A stretch of 64,000 nt of DNA from Actinoplanes sp. N902-109. GTDB taxonomy: Bacteria > Actinomycetota > Actinomycetes > Mycobacteriales > Micromonosporaceae. Position numbers and translations under genes: made by a program. The DNA lies in NCBI RefSeq assembly GCF_000389965.1, contig NC_021191.1, positions 8,061,501 to 8,125,500 of the forward strand, in the 5' to 3' direction. Below the pieces are notes generated by a model. The model searched no databases. It saw only the letters and a program-made list of their open reading frames with translations, and was not told where the DNA came from. Positions 43,264 to 51,867 of the stretch are shown in pieces; positions within the stretch are counted from its first letter, which is position 1; each line of letters begins with the position of its first letter.

Positions 43264-43734
43264 GTGACGAACGAGTGGCGGCAGCTCCCGGCGCCGGCCC
43301 GGCCCATCGCGGCGGCCACGGCAGCGGCGGTGCGGGCGGCGAAGGAGCAGGACCCGCAGGCCCTGACCGAGGCGGTGGCCGAGCTGGGCGCGCAGGATCA
43401 GGCGCAGACCGGGTTGATCCTCGGTACGGCCGTACGGCTGCTCCTGGAAACCCGGCACCCCGACGGGCTGGACGCCGACGACGTCCGCGCCGTGCTCGCC
43501 GGCACCGCCCGCTCGGCCGCGGCGTGGTGTCCTGGGGTCGACCCGCAGGTGCTGCTCTATCTGCTTGCGAACGCGCTGGGGGTCTGGGAGGACGACGGTG
43601 AGCCGGTGCCCAAATCCGAGGCGCTGGGCCGGCACGCCGCGCTGCTGATCGACCATCTCGTCGCGGCCGAGCCGATCACCGACGTACTGACCGCTACCCT
43701 GGCCGAGATTCAGCGCGCGCAGCTCAACGACTGA
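43264..43734 (+). CDS. Hypothetical protein, mostly helical
   Basis: 156 residues from a GTG. Alanine-rich helices and acidic loops (DPQALTEAVAELGAQDQAQTGLILG, LDADDVRAVLAGTARSAAAW). No signal or membrane segment. I recognise no family, although the pattern is common among actinobacterial hypotheticals. It overlaps the convergent GlxA-type regulator gene by 11 bases. Confidence 0.65.
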   Translation: MTNEWRQLPAPARPIAAATAAAVRAAKEQDPQALTEAVAELGAQDQAQTGLILGTAVRLLLETRHPDGLDADDVRAVLAGTARSAAAWCPGVDPQVLLYLLANALGVWEDDGEPVPKSEALGRHAALLIDHLVAAEPITDVLTATLAEIQRAQLND

Positions 43735-44674
43735 CCCGCCGGAAGGCTTGCCGGTATGCTTGTGGACTCGTCCCGACCACGCGCTTGAACCGGTCACGGA
43801 ACGCGGTCGGCGAGCCGAAGCCCACCGCTGATCCGATTCGGTCGACACCCTCGACGGTGGTCTCCAGCAGGTGCTGCGCGCGGCGGATCCGGGCCAGGTG
43901 CAGCCACTGCACCGGGGTGGTGCCGGTGTGCTCGCGGAACCGGCGGTTCAGCGTCCGCGTGCTCATCCCCGCCTGGGCGGCGATGTCCGCGGTGGTCAGT
44001 TCGTCGGCGGCGCGCTCGTCCAGCCAGCGCAGCAACGGCTCCAGCGTCGACCCGCGCGGCGCCGGCGGCTGTTCGGCCACGATGAACTGCGCCTGACCAC
44101 CCTCGCGTTCCAGCGGCATCACCGACAGCCGGGCGGCGTCCGCGGCGACCGCCGATCCGTGATCACGCCGGATCAGATGCAGGCACAGGTCCAGCCCGGC
44201 CGCCGCCCCGGCCGACGTCAGCAGCTGTCCGTTGTCGACGTAGAGCACAGCCGGGTCGACCTCGACCGCCGGGTAGCGCTCGGCCAGCTCCGCCGCCCCG
44301 GCCCAGTGCGTGGTCGCCCGCCTGCCGTCCAGCAGACCGGCTGCGGCCAGCACGAACGCGCCGGCGCAGATGGACGCGATCCGGGCACCGCGACTCGCGG
44401 CCGTGCGCAGCGCGGCCTGCACTTCGTCCGGTACGGCGACAGCCACGTCGGCGACCCCGGGCACGATGACGGTGTCCGCGATCGTTAGCACGTCGAGGGT
44501 CCACTGCGTCCGTACGGTGAAGAAGCCGGCGGCGACCTCGGGAGCCGGCGCACAGACCCGTACGTCATAGGGAACCGAGCCGTCGGCGAGCCGCAGCCGC
44601 GAGAAGACCTCCAGCGGCGTGGCCAGGTCGAACGGGACGACGTTGTCGAGTGCGAGCACGGCGACGAGATGCAC
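43724..44674 (-). CDS. GlxA-type AraC regulator with DJ-1/PfpI domain
   Basis: 316 residues from a GTG at 44674 with AAGGGGG upstream; a longer frame exists. The N-terminal DJ-1/PfpI-like domain (about 1-190) has the nucleophile-elbow cysteine in IASICAGAFVLAAAGLLDGRRATTHW. The C-terminal AraC domain has two HTHs: 'LTTADIAAQAGMSTRTLNRRFREHTGTTPVQWL' and 'VDRIGSAVGFGSPTAFRDRFKRVVGTSPQAYR'. Family members regulate small-molecule or stress genes. The divergent membrane-protein genes are likely targets. Confidence 0.93.
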   Translation of the reverse strand: MHLVAVLALDNVVPFDLATPLEVFSRLRLADGSVPYDVRVCAPAPEVAAGFFTVRTQWTLDVLTIADTVIVPGVADVAVAVPDEVQAALRTAASRGARIASICAGAFVLAAAGLLDGRRATTHWAGAAELAERYPAVEVDPAVLYVDNGQLLTSAGAAAGLDLCLHLIRRDHGSAVAADAARLSVMPLEREGGQAQFIVAEQPPAPRGSTLEPLLRWLDERAADELTTADIAAQAGMSTRTLNRRFREHTGTTPVQWLHLARIRRAQHLLETTVEGVDRIGSAVGFGSPTAFRDRFKRVVGTSPQAYRQAFRRVSR

Positions 44675-44758
44675 GGGAACCCCCTTGGCCGATATCCGTT
44701 GACCTATGGCATTCGAGCCACTGTCGGCCACACGCTACCGTGCCTACGGTCGGCTCTC

Positions 44759-45187
44759 GTGACCGAACTGCTTCTCTCGTTGCACGTCCTCGCCGCGATC
44801 ATCGCGGTCGGCCCGGTGACCGTGGCCGCCAGCATGTTCCCCGGGGTGCTGCGCCGGCTGGAACCCGCCGACGTGCCGGGCTCGCCGGTGCTGCGCATCC
44901 TGCACCGGATCTGCCGGGTCTACGCCGGGCTGGGCCTGCTGGTCCCGCTGTTCGGGCTGGCCACCGCCGGCAGCCTCGGCGTGCTGACCGACGCTTGGCT
45001 GCTGACCTCGATCGTGCTCACCGCGGTGGCCGGGGCGCTGCTGGGTCTCGCGATCCTGCCGGGTCAAGCCCGCGCCCTGTCCGGTACGGCACCACGGCTG
45101 GGGATGCTCACCGGCGTCTTCAACCTGCTGTGGGCCACCGTCGTGGTGCTGATGATCGTCCGCCCCGGCTCGACGACGGGAGCCTGA
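44759..45187 (+). CDS. DUF2269-like membrane protein
   Basis: 142 residues from a GTG. Four hydrophobic helices: LLLSLHVLAAIIAVGPVTVAASMF, YAGLGLLVPLFGLATAG, LLTSIVLTAVAGALLGLAIL and VFNLLWATVVVLMIV. The pattern fits DUF2269-type integral membrane proteins with a conserved His in helix 1. Function unknown. It is divergent from the GlxA-type regulator gene (85-base gap) and 2 bases before a second small membrane gene. Confidence 0.7.
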   Translation: MTELLLSLHVLAAIIAVGPVTVAASMFPGVLRRLEPADVPGSPVLRILHRICRVYAGLGLLVPLFGLATAGSLGVLTDAWLLTSIVLTAVAGALLGLAILPGQARALSGTAPRLGMLTGVFNLLWATVVVLMIVRPGSTTGA

Positions 45188-45189
45188 CC

Positions 45190-45480
45190 GTGCTGCTCCG
45201 CCCGGCCGCCGCGATCGAACTCGGCTCCCTGCTCGTGCTGCTGCTCAACCTCGCCACCGTGCACTGGCAGACCGTGGCCGGCCTGGTCGGCCCGCTGCAC
45301 GGATGCGCTTATCTGGTGGTCATCGGCGCCACCGTGCACGCTTCCCGCGACCTCCGTACCCGGCTCACCGCGCTCGTCCCCGGCATCGGCGGCCTGCTCG
45401 CCACCCGCCGCCTGGCCGCGACGAACGGCGGCAAACTCGGCACCTTCGGACCTGAATCGCCGAGCGCAACGGATCGTTGA
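45190..45480 (+). CDS. DUF3817-like small membrane protein
   Basis: 96 residues from a GTG two bases after the preceding stop. Two to three hydrophobic helices with 'VGLVGPLHGCAYLVVI'-like sequence (AGLVGPLHGCAYLVVIGAT), resembling the GxxHGxxY motif of DUF3817, and a hydrophobic 'LTALVPGIGGLLATRRL'. Function unknown; likely in one operon with the DUF2269-like gene. Confidence 0.65.
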   Translation: MLLRPAAAIELGSLLVLLLNLATVHWQTVAGLVGPLHGCAYLVVIGATVHASRDLRTRLTALVPGIGGLLATRRLAATNGGKLGTFGPESPSATDR

Positions 45481-45535
45481 GCCCACCGGTGGCGGCGAGG
45501 TGCCGGCGCCGACCGCTGCTCGACAGGAGTCCGCC

Positions 45536-46915
45536 ATGGCCAAGGAACGACCGGTCCCCACCGGAGGCAAGCCGGCGAACCCCCGGGGCCGGCACCCCGC
45601 CCCACCCGTCCCCCGCCGCGCTGCCCAACCCTCCCCCGCCGCACCTGGAGCCCCGACTGATCCGGCGTCGCCCGTACCCGCCACGCCCGGCGCCGCTGTG
45701 CCCCCGCCCGATTCGCCCCCATCCCCGCCGCCCAGCACCGTCCCGCCCGGCTCGCCGCCACCCGGTCCCTCGTCGCCCGGCCCGGCAACACCCGGCCCCT
45801 CGTCGCCCGGCCCGGCAACACCCGGCTCGGCGTCAAGCGGCCCGGCAACGCCCGCTTCCGGGGTGTCGGGCCGCAGCCTGGACGCTGCCGCGGGTGCGGA
45901 CGCTGCCGGCCCGGGTTCTCCGCCGGCCGCCATCAGCGCGACCGATCCGCGGCCGATCGCCCCACCTTTCCTGGTGCATCCTGCACCCTCCAGCGTGGAG
46001 CAGAAGTCGGCATCGCCAGCAGCCTCGACCGAGAAAGCGCCGCCGAAAAACCCGGCAGCCGCGGTAACGACGCCGCAAAGAACAGCAGCGGAGACAGCAG
46101 AAGCGACGCCGCGGGTCACGACAGACCAGACCGCGCAGGCGACACAGCAGAGAACGCCACCACCGGTCGGCGCAACCCGGGGAGCCGGAGCCCCGGGCGG
46201 CCCGGGAAGCAGCCAGCCGCAGCCCGAGGGGGCGGACAGCGCCGTACAGCCTCAGCAGGATGCCGGGCACCCCTTGCCGGCCGGCATCCCGGGGCAGGAC
46301 GCCCGGCAGAGCCTGTCGGCGAAGGCGCGGGGTCGCGCCGCCGCGCCGCCCGCTGTGCTGTCCCAGTACAAGACGGCCCAGGTCGACCGGGCCGTGCCGG
46401 TCGGGCGGGTGCAGGCGAGCGCACCGGTCAGTCCCCCCGGGGGTGCGTCCGCACGGCCGGGTTCGCCGGCGCCGCGGCCGACGTCTCCCGCGGGGCGGCC
46501 GGCTCATCAGCGGGGCGTTGCCAAGGTGCCCACCCGGCCCGCGCCGGCGCCCGGTTTGCAGCTGCAGCCGATGGTGCACGTGGCGGACATGGCCGCGGCC
46601 GTGGCGTTCTACGAGGCGCTGGGCGGGGCGATCGTGCACGGCGACCGGGACGGGACCTGGGTGCTCATGCAGGTCGGGACGAATCAGATCGGGCTGGTCA
46701 CCCGGCCGCCCGATCCCTCGCGGGGGGAGAGCACCGTGGAGCTCAACTTCTCCGCGACGATGCCGCTGGATCGGCTGGAGCGGCTGCTGGCCGAGCGGAA
46801 CATCACGATCGTCGAGCTGCGCACCGACGGCGAGGTCGGAACCCGCCTGCATGTCGAGACGCCGGACGGGATGCCGATCAAGATTCACCATGTGGAGCCG
46901 GATCTGCTGGTCTGA
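45536..46915 (+). CDS. VOC domain behind a 330-residue proline-rich region
   Basis: 459 residues from the ATG at 45536, with ACAGGAG upstream. Residues 1-335 are a low-complexity Pro/Ala/Ser/Gly tract, including SPGPATPG repeats, without signal peptide or helix. The last 115 residues are a clear VOC module: 'LQPMVHVADMAAAVAFYEALGGAIVHGDRDGTWVLMQVGTNQIGLVTR' and 'TRLHVETPDGMPIKIHHVEPDLLV'. VOC proteins are normally stand-alone, so this disordered extension is unusual. It may tether or condense the enzyme. The 3' end overlaps the convergent VanZ gene by 38 bases. Confidence 0.8.
   Translation: MAKERPVPTGGKPANPRGRHPAPPVPRRAAQPSPAAPGAPTDPASPVPATPGAAVPPPDSPPSPPPSTVPPGSPPPGPSSPGPATPGPSSPGPATPGSASSGPATPASGVSGRSLDAAAGADAAGPGSPPAAISATDPRPIAPPFLVHPAPSSVEQKSASPAASTEKAPPKNPAAAVTTPQRTAAETAEATPRVTTDQTAQATQQRTPPPVGATRGAGAPGGPGSSQPQPEGADSAVQPQQDAGHPLPAGIPGQDARQSLSAKARGRAAAPPAVLSQYKTAQVDRAVPVGRVQASAPVSPPGGASARPGSPAPRPTSPAGRPAHQRGVAKVPTRPAPAPGLQLQPMVHVADMAAAVAFYEALGGAIVHGDRDGTWVLMQVGTNQIGLVTRPPDPSRGESTVELNFSATMPLDRLERLLAERNITIVELRTDGEVGTRLHVETPDGMPIKIHHVEPDLLV
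45771..45860 (+). repeat. Three 30-base tandem repeats in the Pro-rich tract
   Basis: Units starting CGTCGCCCGGCCCGGCAACA at 45771, 45801 and, with substitutions, 45831 encode SPGPATPGPS-type decapeptides in frame. Confidence 0.85.
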
Positions 46916-47339
46916 CCAGCAGATCGCGGTGGGTGGACGAAGGCACCGCGAGCCGCAGCAGGAACAGGCCGAGCAGCGCACCGGCGGTGTTGGCGATCAG
47001 ATCGTTGATGTCGACGGTGCGGCGGCTGCCGATGGTCAGGCCGACCACCGCCTGGACGGCTTCGATGGTGGCGCTCGCGGTCAGCGCCCGCGCAGCGATC
47101 CGGCGGTAGCTGTCGGCGGCCCGCCAGACCAGCGGCACGAGCACGCCGAACGGCACGAACATGATGACGTTCAGCACGAAGCTCGGCGCGTCCACGTCAC
47201 CGGGGATCCAGTGGACCATCGTCATGAACGGCTCACCGGCCCAGTAGGAAGCCGGATGCGGGTGGATCGGCAACATGGTGATGGCGATCACGCTCACGCC
47301 GTACAGGAAAAGGATCGTTCGTATCAGAAGCGGCCGCAT
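46878..47339 (-). CDS. VanZ-like membrane protein
   Basis: 153 residues. Four helices and the VanZ pattern: 'LLIRTILFLYGVSVIAITMLPI', 'LNVIMFVPFGVLVPLVWR' (the N-x-x-x-F-x-P-x-G core), 'ATIEAVQAVVGLTIGSRRTVDINDLIANTAGALLGLFLL'. The RxxDxxDxxxNxxGxxxG hallmark is present. VanZ proteins are linked to low-level teicoplanin resistance and envelope processes; the exact role is unknown. Confidence 0.9.
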   Translation of the reverse strand: MRPLLIRTILFLYGVSVIAITMLPIHPHPASYWAGEPFMTMVHWIPGDVDAPSFVLNVIMFVPFGVLVPLVWRAADSYRRIAARALTASATIEAVQAVVGLTIGSRRTVDINDLIANTAGALLGLFLLRLAVPSSTHRDLLVRPADPAPHGES

Positions 47340-47360
47340 GGTGCCCTCACCGTAACAACA

Positions 47361-47391
47361 TGCAGTCAATAAAAGTTTGCAGGGACTGCAA
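47361..47391. promoter_or_regulatory. TetR operator candidates upstream of the exporter operon
   Basis: TTGCAGGGACTGCAA (47377-47391) is a palindrome with perfect 6-base arms, 21 bases before the TetR start. It overlaps a wider inverted repeat TGCAGTC (47361-47367) / GACTGCA (47384-47390). This nested symmetry in an otherwise A/T-rich promoter fits autoregulation by the TetR gene product. Confidence 0.65.
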
Positions 47392-47412
47392 GTTCCCTCG
47401 TACGGTGGTCGG

Positions 47413-48036
47413 GTGCACGACGACAAGCCCACGGGCCGGCGCGACCGCAAGAAACAGCAGACGCGCCAGGCGTTGATCGAGGCTGCCCTGCAGCTGGTGG
47501 ACGAGCGCGGGCTGGACCACGTCACGGTGGAGGAGATCGCCGAGGCGGCGGACGTGTCGCCCCGCACCTTCTTCAACTACTTCACCAGCAAGGACGAGGC
47601 GATCGCCGGCGATCAGCTCGTCGACCCGCGCGACTTGTGCACCCGCTTCCTCGCTGTCGAACCCAATGTGCCGCCGGTCCCCGCGCTCCTGCTCGCCCTC
47701 GAGCCGGAATTGACGGTGATGCAGCAGGATCGGGCGCTGTGGCTGCTGCGGATGCGGGTCATGGAGGCCAACCCGGCGCTGATCACCGGTCTGATCGCCC
47801 GCAGCGCCGCCGCGGAGAGCGACCTGGCCGACGCGGTTGCCCAGCGGCTCGGGCTCGAGCGGGGGCACCCGTTCGCGGCGGTGTTCGCGGCGGCGACCGG
47901 AGGTGCGATGCGCACCGCGATGATGCGCTGGGCCGCCGCCGGCACCGATCGTCCACTCACCGATCTGGCCCGCGAGGCGTTCGACATCCTCGCCACCGGC
48001 CTGGCCGACCCCCACCTACCCCGAGGAAACCGATGA
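47413..48036 (+). CDS. TetR-family repressor of the DHA2 exporter
   Basis: 207 residues from a GTG. N-terminal HTH 'RQALIEAALQLVDERGLDHVTVEEIAEAADVSPRTFFNYFTSKDEAI' (about 17-62), typical AcrR-like. The ligand-binding domain is variable. The stop overlaps the exporter start (ATGA at 48033), the standard arrangement where a TetR repressor senses a toxic compound and controls its own efflux pump. Confidence 0.93.
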   Translation: MHDDKPTGRRDRKKQQTRQALIEAALQLVDERGLDHVTVEEIAEAADVSPRTFFNYFTSKDEAIAGDQLVDPRDLCTRFLAVEPNVPPVPALLLALEPELTVMQQDRALWLLRMRVMEANPALITGLIARSAAAESDLADAVAQRLGLERGHPFAAVFAAATGGAMRTAMMRWAAAGTDRPLTDLAREAFDILATGLADPHLPRGNR

Positions 48037-49607
48037 GTTCGCAACCGCACGCCGAGGCGGACAGCCCCGGGACCACCGGGCGGATGTCCCGCCGCGAGGT
48101 CGTCCAGGCGCTGTCCGGCCTGATGATGGGGATGTTCGTGAGCATCCTGGCCTCGACGATCGTGTCCAACGCGCTGCCCCGGATCATCGCCGACCTGGGC
48201 GGTTCGCAGTCGGTCTACACCTGGATCGTCACCACCGAGCTGCTGGCCATGACGGCCACCGTGCCGCTGTGGGGCAAGATGGCGGACCTCTACGACAAGA
48301 AGCTGCTGATCCAGCTGTCGCTCGGGCTGTTCGTCGCCGGATCGCTGATCGCCGGCTTCACGCCGAACGTCGAGCTGCTCATCGTCAGCCGGGTGGTGCA
48401 GGGTGTCGGCGCGGGCGGCATGACGGCCCTCGCCACGATCGTCATGGCGGCCATGATCCCGCCGCGCGAGCTGGGCCGGTATTCGGGCATGTTCGGGGCG
48501 GTCTTCGGCGTCGCCACGATCGCCGGTCCGCTGATCGGCGGCGTGCTGGTCGACACCGACTGGCTCGGCTGGCGGTGGTGCTTCCTCATCGGCGTGCCGT
48601 TCTCGGTGGGGGCGATCGCCCTGCTGCAGAAGACCCTGCACCTTTCTTCCGTACGCCGCGCCGTCCGCATCGACTGGCTCGGCGCCCTCCTGATCACGGC
48701 CGGGGTCAGCGACCTGCTGATCTGGTCGACGCTGGCGGGCAACCACTTCGACTGGGCGTCCTGGGAGACCGCCGTGTTCGTGACCGGTGGCGTGGTCCTG
48801 CTCGCCCTCGCCGTCCTGGTGGAGTCGAAGGCGCCCGAGCCGATCATCCCGCTGAGCATCTTCCGCAACCGCACGGTCTCGCTGACCGTGGTGGCCAGCG
48901 TGCTCGTCGGCGTCGCCATGTTCGGCGGCACGGTGTTCCTCTCCCAGTACTTCCAGGTGTCGCTGGGCAAGTCGCCGACCGTCGCCGGGCTGATGAGCCT
49001 GCCGATGATCTTCGGCCTGCTGGTGACCTCGACGGTGGCCGGCCAGCTGATCACCAAGTTCGGCCGATGGAAGGCCTATCTGGTGGCCGGCGCGGCCGTG
49101 ATGACCGTGGGCATGCTGCTGCTGAGCTCGATCGACGAGCACACCGGCGTACCGGTGCTCGCGGTGTGGATGTTCGTGCTGGGCGCCGGGGTCGGCATGC
49201 TGATGCAAAATCTGGTGCTTGCCGCACAGAACGACGTACCGGCTCAGGAACTCGGCGCGGCCACCTCGACCCTGACGTTCTTCCGCAGCATGGGTGGCGC
49301 GATCGGGGTGAGCGCCCTGGGCGCCGTACTCGCCAACCGGGTGACCTCGCTGTTCGCCGAGAAGTTCCCGCAGGCCGCGACGACCGGCGGCACTCAGGGT
49401 GTCCCCGACCTCGGCACCCTGCCCGAGCCGGTCAAGGTGATCGTCGCGGACATCTATGCGCAGGCCACGTCGGAGCTGTTCCTGGTCGCCGCCCCGATCG
49501 CGGCCCTGGCGGTGCTCGCGGTGCTGTTCGTCAAGGAGAAGCCGCTGCACACGCTGAGCGGTGACGAACGGCGGGCCCGCGAGGAGACCACGATGTCACT
49601 GCACTGA
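48033..49607 (+). CDS. MFS multidrug exporter, DHA2/EmrB family
   Basis: 524 residues with about 14 membrane segments. Motif D1/A region 'LWGKMADLYDKKLLIQLSLGLFVAGSLIAG', motif B 'LLIVSRVVQGVGAGGMTALATIV' and motif C 'GVATIAGPLIGGVLVDTDWLGWRWCFLIGVP' mark a drug:H+ antiporter. Extra helices in the middle give the 14-TMS count. Cotranslated with its TetR regulator. The substrate is unknown. Confidence 0.94.
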   Translation: MSSQPHAEADSPGTTGRMSRREVVQALSGLMMGMFVSILASTIVSNALPRIIADLGGSQSVYTWIVTTELLAMTATVPLWGKMADLYDKKLLIQLSLGLFVAGSLIAGFTPNVELLIVSRVVQGVGAGGMTALATIVMAAMIPPRELGRYSGMFGAVFGVATIAGPLIGGVLVDTDWLGWRWCFLIGVPFSVGAIALLQKTLHLSSVRRAVRIDWLGALLITAGVSDLLIWSTLAGNHFDWASWETAVFVTGGVVLLALAVLVESKAPEPIIPLSIFRNRTVSLTVVASVLVGVAMFGGTVFLSQYFQVSLGKSPTVAGLMSLPMIFGLLVTSTVAGQLITKFGRWKAYLVAGAAVMTVGMLLLSSIDEHTGVPVLAVWMFVLGAGVGMLMQNLVLAAQNDVPAQELGAATSTLTFFRSMGGAIGVSALGAVLANRVTSLFAEKFPQAATTGGTQGVPDLGTLPEPVKVIVADIYAQATSELFLVAAPIAALAVLAVLFVKEKPLHTLSGDERRAREETTMSLH

Positions 49608-49613
49608 CCACGA

Positions 49614-49949
49614 TCAGGCGCCGCGCGGTGCGTACATGATCACGGCGACCCCGCCGAGGCACAGCGCGGCGCCGATCAGGTCCCAGCGATCCGGCCGGAA
49701 GCCGTCAACCAGCATCGCCCATCCGAGTGAACCGGCCACGAACACCCCGCCGTACGCGGCGAGGATCCGGCCGAAATTCGGGTCGGGCTGCAGCGTGGCG
49801 ACGAAACCGTAGGCGCCCAGCGCGAGCACCCCGGCCCCGGTGAACAGCAGGCCCCGGTGCTCGCGTACCCCCTGCCAGACGAGCCAGGCACCACCGATCT
49901 CGGCCAGCGCGGCGAGCAGGAAAAGACCCATCGAACGCAGGACACCCAT
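49614..49949 (-). CDS. YnfA/UPF0060 small membrane protein
   Basis: 111 residues, four helices, and the family signatures 'AALAEIGGAWLVWQGVREHRG' and 'GRILAAYGGVFVAGSLGWAMLVDGFRPDRWDLIGAALCLGGVAVIMYAPR'. YnfA proteins are SMR-like; some are reported as small multidrug exporters. It ends 7 bases from the convergent DHA2 exporter gene. Start at the ATG giving MGVLRSMGLFLL. Confidence 0.93.
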   Translation of the reverse strand: MGVLRSMGLFLLAALAEIGGAWLVWQGVREHRGLLFTGAGVLALGAYGFVATLQPDPNFGRILAAYGGVFVAGSLGWAMLVDGFRPDRWDLIGAALCLGGVAVIMYAPRGA

Positions 49950-50008
49950 GAAATGATCATGTTTCCCGGCGCTTCCTGCGGCAACAGGGAACGCGGGCAA
50001 GTCCGCGA

Positions 50009-50365
50009 TCAGCTGGGGCGCAGTCCCACCGACGTGCGCGGCGACGGCGGCTCTGCGCAGCCCAGCAGCCCGACCAGGCCCGAGATCCACAGCTGCCGGT
50101 AAACCGTCGGGCTGGGGTGGCTGACCACGAGCTTGACGCCGGAAGCTGCGGCCGCGTGGAAGCACGCGACCAGGATGCCGATGCCGATGCTGTCGATGAG
50201 CATGACCCGTTGCAGGTCGAGGTCTATCTTCACCGGCGTCTGCGAGGTCAGGACGTCGTTGACGGCGTCGCGCATGACGTGGGCGTTGTCCAGGTCGATC
50301 TCGCCGCTCGGCGCGATCTCAACGGTGCCGTCGGCAAGCTGACGAGTGGTGATCGGCAGATACAC
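50009..50365 (-). CDS. STAS-domain anti-sigma factor antagonist
   Basis: 118 residues from a GTG with AAGGAAGAGGG just upstream; the longer open frame lacks a ribosome site. SpoIIAA-like: 'IAPSGEIDLDNAHVMRDAVNDVL' and the phosphorylatable serine in VMLIDSIGIGILVACFHAA. Dephosphorylated antagonists bind an anti-sigma kinase and release a SigF/SigB-type sigma factor. No kinase or sigma gene of that type is adjacent, so it is an orphan here. Confidence 0.9.
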   Translation of the reverse strand: MYLPITTRQLADGTVEIAPSGEIDLDNAHVMRDAVNDVLTSQTPVKIDLDLQRVMLIDSIGIGILVACFHAAAASGVKLVVSHPSPTVYRQLWISGLVGLLGCAEPPSPRTSVGLRPS

Positions 50366-50632
50366 GGCTGCCCTCTTCCTTGTCCTGGCGTCGTGCGGGC
50401 GACGCCGAACCTCCGCGGGTGCTGCTGTGACCGGGCAGCTCAGCCCGGCTTCACCGGCCCTGTCGCGTCCCGACAACATTCCGCAGGGTGCAAGTTACGC
50501 CAGGTAGGCGCGGAACGCCAGAGTAGTTCATATGGCCGGAATGTGCTGGAACGGTCACCTGGCGGCGCCGGGACATTGACGATACCCCGCGCCCATCGAA
50601 TACTCAGCGTATGCGTAGGAGTGCCACGAGAG

Positions 50633-51637
50633 ATGACTGATGTTCACGTCAAGTCCATCACCTCTCCGGCCGACTTCCCCACCGCAGCAACCTGCAGCAG
50701 TGCCGATCTTGACGATGCCCGAGCTCTGCTAAATCGGTTTTACTATGCGGCGGCGGTGGACGTGCCGGAGCCCCGAGCGGAGTTCGGCCTGCAAGCCGAC
50801 GTCGTCCGGCTGGGCCCCCTGACCGTTGGGCAGCTCGGTTTTCGCGGACCCGTCGGCTTCCGGGTGTCCGAGACCGACGCTTACCATGTGACTGTGCCCA
50901 TCGCCGGCACGATGCGTGCCCAGCACGCCGGCCACCGGGTTCTCGCCGGTGCCGGCCGAGCTGTCCTCTTCGGGCCCTGCTACCCCATACAGACTCTGCA
51001 CGATCCGCACTCCAGCGAACTCGACATCAAGATCGAACGCTCAGCCCTGGAAGCCGAACTGGCCGCCCTGCTAGGCCGGCGCGTCACCGGCCCGCTCTGC
51101 CTGCCCCCGCTGATCGACCTCACCACCGGACCGATGCGCAGCTGGGCCCGGCTCGTCCGATTGCTGCGCGGAGAAATCACCCACCCGAGTAGTCTTCTCC
51201 GTCAGCCCATCGTGGTCAGCCATCTGCGCCACAGCGTCCTGAGTGGTCTGCTGCTCAGCCTGCCGCACCGCTACTCCGAGGAACTGGCTGCCCCGGTGCC
51301 GCCCGGACCGCCCCGGGCCATCCAACACGTCGTCGACGCCATCCACGACGAACCCGAACGGCCCTTCACGGTGGGTGACCTGGCTGCGGTCGCCGGCGTC
51401 AGCGTCCGGTCCCTCCAGGAGGGATTCCGCCGGTACGTCGGTAACTCACCCATGGCGTACCTGCAACAGGTCCGGCTGGCCCGGGCCCACGAAACCCTCA
51501 AACGCGAGGACCCGTCCCGGACGACCGTGGCCTCGGTCGCCCACCGCTGGGGCTTCGCCCACCTGGGCCGCTTCGCCTCGGCCTACCATGCCCGGTACGG
51601 CGCCCACCCGTCCCAGACCCTGCGCGGCACTGCCTGA
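50633..51637 (+). CDS. AraC-family regulator with AraC-binding-like domain
   Basis: 334 residues. N-terminal cupin-like sensing domain (about 40-190, 'YHVTVPIAGTMRAQHAGHRVLAGAGRAVLFGP') of the AraC_binding_2 type. C-terminal AraC DNA-binding domain: 'FTVGDLAAVAGVSVRSLQEGFRRYVGNSPMAYLQQVRLARAHETL' and 'VASVAHRWGFAHLGRFASAYHARYGAHPSQTL'. Divergent from the STAS gene over 267 bases. No adjacent metabolic gene indicates the target. Confidence 0.92.
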   Translation: MTDVHVKSITSPADFPTAATCSSADLDDARALLNRFYYAAAVDVPEPRAEFGLQADVVRLGPLTVGQLGFRGPVGFRVSETDAYHVTVPIAGTMRAQHAGHRVLAGAGRAVLFGPCYPIQTLHDPHSSELDIKIERSALEAELAALLGRRVTGPLCLPPLIDLTTGPMRSWARLVRLLRGEITHPSSLLRQPIVVSHLRHSVLSGLLLSLPHRYSEELAAPVPPGPPRAIQHVVDAIHDEPERPFTVGDLAAVAGVSVRSLQEGFRRYVGNSPMAYLQQVRLARAHETLKREDPSRTTVASVAHRWGFAHLGRFASAYHARYGAHPSQTLRGTA

Positions 51638-51843
51638 TCCCTGCGCGCACTGCCTGATCTTTGCCAGGTTCTCGCCGCGCCTGCCCCGAACTCCGTCGTA
51701 GCGAGACGCCTGTCCCGTGCGGACTTCTGGCGGGAGGAGTTGTCGGCTTCGATCCCAACCGCACCTGTCCGATCCGGCCCTGCCCGGTTGGCCGACGCCC
51801 ATGGCGGGCTGCCCACGCGGGTTCGCGAGCCGGCCTTGCCCAA
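51638..51843. other. Gene-free DNA after the AraC gene
   Basis: About 200 bases with only short shadow frames. It leads into an orphan palindrome and a repeat tract. Confidence 0.4.
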
Positions 51844-51863
51844 TCAACTAACTAGTTGGTTGA
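51844..51863. promoter_or_regulatory. Orphan TetR-like palindrome with -35 hexamer
   Basis: TCAACTAACTAGTTGGTTGA is a 20-base near-perfect palindrome (AACTAGTT core, one mismatched pair), of the form bound by many TetR regulators. Its right edge runs into TTGACA (51860-51865), a consensus -35. No intact regulator or target gene is adjacent; a repeat tract begins at the ATG at 51868. It may be what is left of a promoter of a lost gene. Confidence 0.5.
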
Positions 51864-51867
51864 CACG

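Noticed and set aside
43724..44731. Longer start for the GlxA-type regulator
   Set aside because: The first 19 residues lack family similarity; the GTG at 44674 has AAGGGGG correctly spaced.
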